Shown: piece by piece, positions 1-4,530 of the stretch
How positions within the stretch are numbered: position 1 is the stretch's first letter
How the letters are laid out: each line of letters opens with the position of its first letter
Source: an uncultured Sphingorhabdus sp.
GTDB taxonomy: Bacteria; Pseudomonadota; Alphaproteobacteria; Sphingomonadales; Sphingomonadaceae
Direction of reading: 5' to 3'
Length of the DNA: 5,411 nt
NCBI GenBank assembly: GCA_937873665.1
Contig: CALMYW010000266.1
Coordinates: 1 to 5,411 of the forward strand
The notes under the pieces: model-generated
What the model was told of the DNA's origin: nothing
The model's database searches: none
The model's input: the letters and a program-made list of their open reading frames with translations, nothing else
Position numbers and translations under genes: made by a program

Positions 1-31
1 ACTGGAGTTCAAACGTGTGCTCTTCCGATCT
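1..31. other. Illumina TruSeq adapter read into the assembly (artefact)
   Basis: These 31 bases match the 3' part of the Illumina TruSeq index/read-2 adapter, which ends GCTCTTCCGATCT, with one difference: A instead of G at position 12. The match ends exactly where the adapter ligates to insert DNA, so base 32 is the first genomic base. This is a sequencing and assembly artefact. It implies that the window begins at a contig end, which is common next to repeated insertion sequences. Confidence 0.96.
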
Positions 32-43
32 CTATCCGACTCG

Positions 44-51
44 CTGAAAGC
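44..51. repeat. Left target-site duplication of the IS66 element
   Basis: The 8-mer CTGAAAGC immediately precedes the left inverted repeat and is identical to the 8-mer just beyond the right end. An 8-bp duplication is the size expected for IS66. The match also shows that the short host sequence at 32-51 is the true neighbour of this copy, even though adapter follows it. Confidence 0.95.
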
Positions 52-74
52 GTAAGCGTGTTCTGGAGACCGTC
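52..74 (+). repeat. Left terminal inverted repeat of IS66 element
   Basis: Begins GTAAGCGTG, the typical IS66 tip. Compared with the reverse complement of 3124-3146, the first nine bases are identical and 16 of 23 positions match overall. It lies at the 3' end of the transposon operon, just past the stop codon of the passenger gene. Confidence 0.92.
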
Positions 75-76
75 GG

Positions 77-688
77 CTATTGGTGCCTGACGGATTTGGC
101 GTGCGCGTGGGCAGCTTTGCCGAACGCTCGGCGTTTGTCGAGCATGGCCATGCGGGCGTTGATTTCGTCGGTACTGATGTCGAGCGGGTCAAATGGCCGA
201 CCGTACCACTCCAGCATGGATTTGCGGTTCGGGTGACGGGGTTTGGTCATGGCTTCCACGAACTCTTCAAAGCCGGGGAAGCCACCGACGTCCTCGGGAG
301 GAGCGCGGCGCTCACCGTCGACGAAGCGCGGATAATCGAGTTCAGGATCGGCGGTGAAGACGCCTTCGATCTCGACGAGATGGCGCCAGTCATCGCCGAA
401 ATCGTAGGTGTAGATGAATGATGTGACACTGCGTTCGACGAGTTTGGCGAGCCGGATGTTGCCGGCGTCGCGCGTCGGCGGGTCCATCCAGTCGTCCTTC
501 ATCGGGATGCCGTAGCTGGCGTCGCCGACATCGAAGCGGAACATGTGGTAGTTCTCGAACAGCATCGCGGCCTGGATGGCGAGGTGCAGGGTCTTCAGGC
601 TGTTGGCGAGCGGTAGCTCGACCCGGCGCCAGATGGCGGGCTCGATGTCTTCGAGGGTGATGCGGAGCCGGACGATCTGATCGGTCAT
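77..688 (-). CDS. Plasmid pRiA4b ORF-3-like passenger protein of IS66
   Basis: A 203-residue protein of the pRiA4b ORF-3-like family (PRiA4_ORF3, often labelled IS1096 element passenger TnpR family). Family hallmarks are visible: PAIWRRVEL near residues 17-25, YTYDFGDDWRHLVEIE at 93-108, and RAPPEDVGGFPGFEEF at 128-143. Its biochemical role is not established. No resolvase catalytic motif is apparent, so the TnpR label should not be taken literally. I chose the ATG at 686-688 because it overlaps the tnpC stop as ATGA and the family homology starts there. A GTG at 728-730 would add 14 residues with no family character and lies inside tnpC. No clear Shine-Dalgarno is present, which fits translational coupling to tnpC. 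The gene is inside the IS boundaries, so it is cargo and not host DNA. Confidence 0.9.
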   Translation of the reverse strand: MTDQIVRLRITLEDIEPAIWRRVELPLANSLKTLHLAIQAAMLFENYHMFRFDVGDASYGIPMKDDWMDPPTRDAGNIRLAKLVERSVTSFIYTYDFGDDWRHLVEIEGVFTADPELDYPRFVDGERRAPPEDVGGFPGFEEFVEAMTKPRHPNRKSMLEWYGRPFDPLDISTDEINARMAMLDKRRAFGKAAHAHAKSVRHQ

Positions 689-2220
689 GCCGCCATGCTG
701 GCGGGAGCAGCGGCGGCTGTCCAGTTCCACGGCATGAGTTCATCCCAGCGCGAGGCGGGCCAGCCACTGGCGATCTTCTCGATGACGTCGGCGATGTAGG
801 CTTGCGGCTCGATGCCGTTGAACTTGGCGGTCTCGATGACGGAGTAGATCGCGGCCGCACGCTCGCCGCCGGCGATGGAGCCTGCGAACAGCCAGTTCTT
901 GCGGCCTATGGCGATGGCGCGCATCGCCCGTTCGGCAGCGTTGTTGTCGATCTCGGCGGTGCCCTCGTCGAGGTAACGGGTCAGCGCATCCCAGCGCTTG
1001 CGGCCATAGGCGAGCGCCCTGGCCATCGCCGACTTTGGCGACAGGCGGCGCAAGGCATCGTCGATGGCGGTGCGCAGGTCGTCGACTTGTGGCCGGCTCC
1101 GCTCCTGTCGTTGTCGTCGTCGGACTTCGGGCAAGCTCCCGCGTATCTCGTCTTCGATCCGGTAGAGCCTGGCGATCCGTTCGAGCAGGTCGGTGGTCAG
1201 CGGCGTCGGGCTGGTCTGATGGTTCTCGAAGATCTTGCGCCGAAAATGCGCCCAGCAGGCGACTTCCTGCACCCGGCCACCTTCGTAGAGCTTGTCGTAT
1301 CCGGCATAGCCATCGGCCTGGAGCAGCCCGGCGAAAGGCTTGAGCTCGGTCTGGGGATGGATGCCGCTCCGATCGGGCGTGAAGCGGTACCAGACCAACG
1401 CCGGTGTCGTCGCGCCTGACGGGCGATCATCGACGACATAGGCCCAGAGCCGGGCCTGCGCGGTCTTGCCTCTGCCGGGGACCAGCATCGGCACCGGCGT
1501 ATCATCGACGTGCAGCTTGCCGGCCTTGAGACCTTCCTCGCGGATGCGCGACACGATCGGATCGAGCAAGGCGGCGGCCTGGCCGGCCCACCCGGCGAGC
1601 GTCGAGCGATCGAGATCGATGCCCTGCGCGGCCATGATCTCGGCCTGGCGGTAAAGCGGCAGGTGATGATCGAACTTGTTCACCACCACGTGGGCGAGCG
1701 TCGCGAACGTCGCCTTGCCGCGCGCCACTGCCTTCACCGGAGCGGGCGCCTGGACGATCTTCTCGCAGGTCCGGCAGGAATACTTGGGCCGGACGGTGCG
1801 GATGACGCGCCACTGCACGGGCGCCACGTCGAGCATCTCGTCGCTATCCTCGCCGAGCGCGCGCAACACGCCGCCGCAATCGGGACAAGTGCAGTGTCCG
1901 GCTGCCGGTTCGATCCGACGCTCGGCGCGGGGGAGATGGGCCGGCAGTTGGCGGACCGGTGCCGGGCGCGCGGCTTCGCTTGCCGTCTCCGACCGGGTTG
2001 CATCCGCACTCGCCGCTTCGCCTTCCAGTTCTTCAAGCGTCAGCTCGAGTTGCTCGATCTGTTGCGACAGCTTCTCCGACGACTGCCCGAAACTCATCCG
2101 CCGGAGCTGGGCAAGCTGGAAACGCAATGTCGCGATCAGCGTATCGCGCGCCGCCAGAGCCGCTTCCAGCTCGGCGATCCGGGCGTCCTTGTCGCTGGGG
2201 CAAGAGGCTTGTTCCGACAC
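685..2220 (-). CDS. tnpC: IS66 family transposase TnpC
   Basis: A 511-residue DDE transposase that catalyses strand cutting and transfer for the element. In order: an N-terminal coiled-coil-like stretch (about 12-70), a four-cysteine zinc-binding region (C112-P-D-C115 and C149-R-T-C152), the catalytic core with HVDDTPV (D239/D240), QADGYAGYDKLY (D303), the Cys-His insertion CWAHFRRK (C322, H325), and NNAAERAMR with the likely catalytic E430. The C-terminal IS66 domain ends in the typical WDELMPWNW. Length is normal for the family and no active-site residue is missing. The start is GTG at 2218-2220. An in-frame TAG at 2230-2232 closes the frame just upstream, and a weak AGAAG sits 6 bases before the GTG. 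Its stop overlaps the passenger gene start. Confidence 0.96.
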   Translation of the reverse strand: MSEQASCPSDKDARIAELEAALAARDTLIATLRFQLAQLRRMSFGQSSEKLSQQIEQLELTLEELEGEAASADATRSETASEAARPAPVRQLPAHLPRAERRIEPAAGHCTCPDCGGVLRALGEDSDEMLDVAPVQWRVIRTVRPKYSCRTCEKIVQAPAPVKAVARGKATFATLAHVVVNKFDHHLPLYRQAEIMAAQGIDLDRSTLAGWAGQAAALLDPIVSRIREEGLKAGKLHVDDTPVPMLVPGRGKTAQARLWAYVVDDRPSGATTPALVWYRFTPDRSGIHPQTELKPFAGLLQADGYAGYDKLYEGGRVQEVACWAHFRRKIFENHQTSPTPLTTDLLERIARLYRIEDEIRGSLPEVRRRQRQERSRPQVDDLRTAIDDALRRLSPKSAMARALAYGRKRWDALTRYLDEGTAEIDNNAAERAMRAIAIGRKNWLFAGSIAGGERAAAIYSVIETAKFNGIEPQAYIADVIEKIASGWPASRWDELMPWNWTAAAAPASMAA

Positions 2221-2280
2221 GACAATCTTCTAGCGGATCGCGGCCCTCCATGCCAGCAAAACCCAAGCAAATCCGCCAAT
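2221..2280 (-). other. 60-bp tnpB-tnpC spacer
   Basis: This is the only gap between genes inside the IS operon. It holds an in-frame TAG four codons before the tnpC GTG and only a weak AGAAG ribosome-binding sequence. An ATG followed by GAGGGC lies in it but opens a different frame that does not encode TnpC. I see no convincing promoter or terminator here, so tnpC is probably read from the tnpA transcript. Confidence 0.5.
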
Positions 2281-2628
2281 TTATCCAGCCAGCAATGGCT
2301 CGGTCGTGCGCTCGGGCCGACGCCAGTCGATGCCTTCCAGCAGCATCGAAAGCTGCGCCGCAGTCAGGCTGACCTTGCCTGTCTTCGTCGTAGGCCAAAT
2401 GAAGCGGCCACGGTCCATCCGCTTGGAATAGAGACACAGGCCCTGGCCGTCATACCACAGCAGCTTGACCAGATCGCCGCGCTTGCCGCGAAAGGCGAAC
2501 AGCGCGCCGCAATGCGGGCTCGCCTCCAGCACCTGCTGCACCAGCACGGCGAGGCCGTCGAATCCCTTGCGCATATCGGTCGCCCCGCAGGCGAGGAATA
2601 TCCGCGTCGAAGACGGCAGTGCGATCAT
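2281..2628 (-). CDS. tnpB: IS66 family accessory protein TnpB (IS66 Orf2)
   Basis: A 115-residue protein of the IS66 Orf2/TnpB family, which is required with TnpA for transposition of typical IS66 elements; its biochemical role is unclear. Diagnostic segments are GATDMRKGFDGLA (residues 15-27) and FRGKRGDLVKLLWYDGQGLCLYSKR (46-70, quoted only by its ends in family descriptions as FRG...YSKR). Length matches the family. The frame is open further upstream, but I place the start at the ATG at 2626-2628, because the family begins there and this codon overlaps the tnpA stop as ATGA. There is no good Shine-Dalgarno, consistent with coupling to tnpA. It is not the unrelated TnpB of IS200/IS605 elements. 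Confidence 0.95.
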   Translation of the reverse strand: MIALPSSTRIFLACGATDMRKGFDGLAVLVQQVLEASPHCGALFAFRGKRGDLVKLLWYDGQGLCLYSKRMDRGRFIWPTTKTGKVSLTAAQLSMLLEGIDWRRPERTTEPLLAG

Positions 2629-3071
2629 CGCGGAAGCACGGCAAGCACCCGCGCCAGCGCTTCGGCGTCCACTCCGGCATCGACCGTAACTCGCACGCCC
2701 GAAGGCAACTCGATCCCGATCCGACCGAGGGGACCGGTACAAGGCTGCGCCGCAACTGGGACGGCCGGCTCGGTTATCTCGACCTCGGCAAACGCCGGGC
2801 TCGCCGATGGCAACGCCGGAGGCGTGATCCCGGTAAGCTCGCCCGACATAGCCAGGCGACGCCACGTGTAGACCAAACCGCTACCGACCTCGTGCCGATC
2901 ACAGGCCGCCCGAACCGAGCCGCCAGCCCCAAACGCATCGCGCAAGATCGCCAGCTTCTGCTCGACCGTCCACCGTCGCCGGCCCGAGACACGGCCTACC
3001 ACTTCGATCCGAGTAGTCATACGAGCGGTCGTATGACTACTCGCACTGCCGATCTCGCTATCGTCCGCCAT
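2625..3071 (-). CDS. tnpA: IS66 family protein TnpA (helix-turn-helix, IS66 Orf1)
   Basis: A 148-residue DNA-binding protein of the IS66 Orf1/IS3-IS911-like HTH type, thought to help recognise element ends. The HTH region is GRRRWTVEQKLAILRDAF through VGSGLVYTWRR (about residues 29-70). The C-terminus, with LPSGVRVTVDAGVDAEALARVL, is the usual short TnpA tail. I chose the ATG at 3069-3071, because AGGAG (3077-3081) stands 5 bases upstream. The adjacent GTG at 3072-3074 is too close to that site. The ATG at 3018-3020 (MTTRIEVV) is where many family members would begin, but it has no ribosome-binding site and lies inside a perfect inverted repeat. The first 17 residues are therefore an atypical extension. 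The stop overlaps the tnpB start by ATGA. Confidence 0.92.
   Translation of the reverse strand: MADDSEIGSASSHTTARMTTRIEVVGRVSGRRRWTVEQKLAILRDAFGAGGSVRAACDRHEVGSGLVYTWRRLAMSGELTGITPPALPSASPAFAEVEITEPAVPVAAQPCTGPLGRIGIELPSGVRVTVDAGVDAEALARVLAVLPR
3010..3043 (-). repeat. Perfect 15-bp inverted repeat inside start of tnpA
   Basis: The arms CGAGTAGTCATACGA (3010-3024) and TCGTATGACTACTCG (3029-3043) are perfect reverse complements separated by four bases, GCGG. In the tnpA transcript this forms a strong 15-bp stem with a tetraloop spanning roughly codons 10-21, and it buries the internal ATG at 3018-3020. No U-tract follows, so it is not a simple terminator. It could be a translational brake, a protein-binding palindrome, or a chance product of a local inverted duplication. 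Confidence 0.9.
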
Positions 3072-3073
3072 CA

Positions 3074-3093
3074 CCGCTCCTGAAAAAGAGCGG
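3074..3093 (-). promoter_or_regulatory. Hairpin that may cover the tnpA ribosome-binding site
   Basis: CCGCTC at 3074-3079 and GAGCGG at 3088-3093 are perfect 6-bp arms around an 8-base loop. On the tnpA mRNA, most of the AGGAG Shine-Dalgarno (3077-3081) falls within the 3' arm, so the fold would limit ribosome access. A similar arrangement protects other insertion sequences from read-through transcription. The stem is short, and the effect is inferred. Confidence 0.45.
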
Positions 3094-3123
3094 CAATCAG
3101 CCTATCCAGCCAACCGCGCGCAA

Positions 3124-3146
3124 GGCGGCCTATCGGCCACGCTTAC
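3124..3146 (-). repeat. Right terminal inverted repeat of IS66 element
   Basis: Read on the minus strand, this end begins GTAAGCGTG and matches the left end at 16 of 23 positions. It lies upstream of tnpA, so any element-borne promoter would be in or near it. I could not identify convincing -35 and -10 boxes between it and tnpA. Confidence 0.92.
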
Positions 3147-3154
3147 CTGAAAGC
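3147..3154. repeat. Right target-site duplication of the IS66 element
   Basis: CTGAAAGC abuts the right inverted repeat and is identical to the 8-mer at 44-51. The host sequence before insertion can be rebuilt by joining 32-51 to 3155 onward. Confidence 0.95.
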
Positions 3155-3321
3155 GGCCGTCTCGTGCATCGCATTTCAGCAGATTCAGTGCGACAGTCGG
3201 CAGTTCAGGTGCTTCGGGGCTTGGTGGCAGCCGCCATTTGTGAAGTTCAGACGGCGGCTGGTCTGGGCCCGCACGATACCTCATTGGGGCGAGAAAACGA
3301 CACGCGCGGCCGACCTCTCAT
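3155..3321. other. Short host segment between the IS and the NYN gene
   Basis: This 167-bp stretch holds no convincing gene. A minus-strand frame starts at ATG 3282-3284. With the IS removed it would run on through the target site as ...RDGRFQRVG and stop at TAG (32-34), giving 49 residues. It lacks a ribosome-binding site and resembles no family I recognise. The segment also contains an 8-bp inverted repeat. It may be the tail of an old gene or an intergenic spacer. Confidence 0.5.
3228..3260. repeat. 8-bp inverted repeat downstream of the NYN gene
   Basis: CAGCCGCC (3228-3235) and GGCGGCTG (3253-3260) are perfect complements around a 17-base loop. The position, 62 bp past the NYN stop on the minus strand, would suit a transcript end. 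However, no U-run follows in that direction, so I do not call it an intrinsic terminator. Confidence 0.4.
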
Positions 3322-4428
3322 TCAGGCACCCGCGCGGCGCTCGCGCATCATTGCCAGATAGGCCCATTGCAGCGCAATTTCGCGCATTCCCGGGTTCTTA
3401 GCTGCCATGAACACTGAAGGCAGGCTAGCAAGCAACCGCGGGCTGGCGAGGTCGAAGAAGGCGTCGCGACCGGCAGATTGGATCAGGCGGTACGAGACGC
3501 GGCCTTCCAATCCGCACACGAAGACCGCTTTGCCCTCAGCCCGGATGCGCTCAATCAACGGGAAGAAATCCATGTCGTTGGTCATAAACACAAAGGCGTC
3601 CACCTTATCAGCGCGCAGGTCGTCCAACACCTGCATGATCAGGTCGCAGTCGACCCCCTTCTCGCCGAAGTCGCTCAAGTCCTGGCGCCAGTGCACTTTG
3701 CTTTCGCCCAGACGCGAATAGTAGCCGACCCTATCGGAGACCGCATCGTAAAAGCATTCGGTAAAGTCGAAGTCCACGGGGCCGCCGATGGAGCCATCCT
3801 TATTCCGATAATGGAATACGCCATTGGGAAGCGTTGCGAGGTTTCTTTCGATCCATGCAACGCGCGAGGTGTCACCGACGCGACGAGCAGCTAACAGTTC
3901 TCGGCGCAGGATGTCACCCTCCCGTGCGCGGTCGATCTTCTCTGTTGAATAAATCGTGCCGACGCAGGAGACATCAAGGTAGTGGCCCGCCCCCCATTCT
4001 TCATCGGATGCGGGAAACATTGCCTCCAGCAGATTATGCTGGCCTTCTTCGAACTCAATTTTGAGTGGATTGGATTGGTTCACCAGCAACGCATTTGGAC
4101 GGATCGGCGTGCCCTCTGCCCGATAGCGGTCCTCCATGGCAGCCACCACGTGCAGTTCAACGAGCGCCAGGCAAAAGCTGACGATTTCGGCGTAGATCTC
4201 AGGATTGGGCGGAGAGTGGAAGGTGTCGTAGAGCCGCTTTTGCAGCGCCACATCGCCTTTGGCGTCGCTGCGCAGGTGCTCATAGAGTTCCTTGTCACCC
4301 AAGTCATAGAGCACGTCGGCGCTCCTCTTAGCGCCATAGCCGTCAATGTAGACGCCAATGTTCAATGCAATCGGCTTGCATCCGTCTACACGTTGCTGCT
4401 CGATGGCGTGACCGGAAATACGCTCCAT
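3322..4428 (-). CDS. NYN-domain (PIN-like) predicted ribonuclease
   Basis: A 368-residue soluble protein with a PIN/NYN-type nuclease fold, expected to cleave RNA using metal ions held by acidic residues. The first strand is NIGVYIDGYG (23-32, acidic D29). The rest of the fold resumes near GTIYST (157-162), followed by a helix with RRELLAARR, then KVHWRQ (244-249), EKGVDCDLIMQVLDDL (256-271, D260), FVFMTNDMDFFPLIERI (279-295, D285 and D287) and AVFVCGLE. The four expected acidic positions are present. About 100 residues between the first and second strands have no counterpart in compact NYN proteins. The Asn that usually follows the first Asp (IDGxN) is Gly here. The start is ATG at 4426-4428 with GGAG seven bases upstream. 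There is no signal peptide or membrane segment. It lies 97 bp beyond the stop of another PIN-like gene on the same strand. Substrate and biological role are unknown. Confidence 0.8.
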   Translation of the reverse strand: MERISGHAIEQQRVDGCKPIALNIGVYIDGYGAKRSADVLYDLGDKELYEHLRSDAKGDVALQKRLYDTFHSPPNPEIYAEIVSFCLALVELHVVAAMEDRYRAEGTPIRPNALLVNQSNPLKIEFEEGQHNLLEAMFPASDEEWGAGHYLDVSCVGTIYSTEKIDRAREGDILRRELLAARRVGDTSRVAWIERNLATLPNGVFHYRNKDGSIGGPVDFDFTECFYDAVSDRVGYYSRLGESKVHWRQDLSDFGEKGVDCDLIMQVLDDLRADKVDAFVFMTNDMDFFPLIERIRAEGKAVFVCGLEGRVSYRLIQSAGRDAFFDLASPRLLASLPSVFMAAKNPGMREIALQWAYLAMMRERRAGA

Positions 4429-4435
4429 TCCTAAG

Positions 4436-4439
4436 CTCC
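4436..4439 (-). promoter_or_regulatory. Shine-Dalgarno site of the NYN gene
   Basis: GGAG on the minus strand stands seven bases before the ATG at 4426-4428, a good spacing that fixes the start of the NYN gene. The intergenic region to 4530 shows no clear promoter or hairpin terminator, so co-transcription with the upstream PIN-like gene is possible. Confidence 0.7.
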
Positions 4440-4530
4440 AATGTTGTCACGTGCAGAGCCCGGTGCCGTGCGGTCGCTGCGTCGATGCCTTACCTTAACA
4501 GGCCAAAAACGCGCCCGGGTACGACGTCGG

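Larger units (their letters stand above)
52..3146 (-). mobile_element. Complete IS66-family insertion sequence with passenger gene
   Basis: A 3,095-bp element is delimited by terminal inverted repeats that both begin GTAAGCGTG and is flanked by a perfect 8-bp direct repeat, CTGAAAGC. GTAA-type ends and 8-bp duplications are typical of IS66. It contains the three standard genes tnpA, tnpB and tnpC in that order, plus a fourth gene of the pRiA4b ORF-3-like family. All are read on the minus strand with no frameshift or internal stop. The length exceeds the usual roughly 2.5 kb because of the passenger, which ends only three bases beyond the compared left repeat. Intact genes, paired ends and an undecayed duplication point to recent insertion and a possibly active element. 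The exact ISfinder name cannot be assigned from sequence reading alone. Confidence 0.96.

Noticed and set aside
689..730. Upstream GTG start that would lengthen the passenger protein by 14 residues
   Set aside because: The added residues lie wholly within tnpC and lack family similarity. The ATGA overlap at 685-688 gives the better start.
802..1419. 205-codon plus-strand frame inside tnpC
   Set aside because: Antisense shadow of the transposase; no recognisable domain or ribosome-binding site supports it.
2282..2291. 10-bp direct repeat TATCCAGCCA shared with 3103-3112
   Set aside because: One sits at the tnpB stop and the other upstream of tnpA, with no extended similarity; chance is a sufficient explanation in this length of sequence.
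1510..2871. 453-codon plus-strand open frame across tnpC, tnpB and tnpA
   Set aside because: It lies antisense to three well-supported IS66 genes. Its arginine- and alanine-rich, family-less translation is the usual shadow of GC-rich coding DNA.
3228..3260. Intrinsic terminator for the NYN gene
   Set aside because: The stem is only 8 bp with a 17-base loop and lacks a U-run on the minus strand, so I kept it only as an inverted repeat.
3982..4434. 150-codon plus-strand frame opposite the NYN gene
   Set aside because: The opposite strand has clear NYN motifs and a good ribosome-binding site; this frame has neither.
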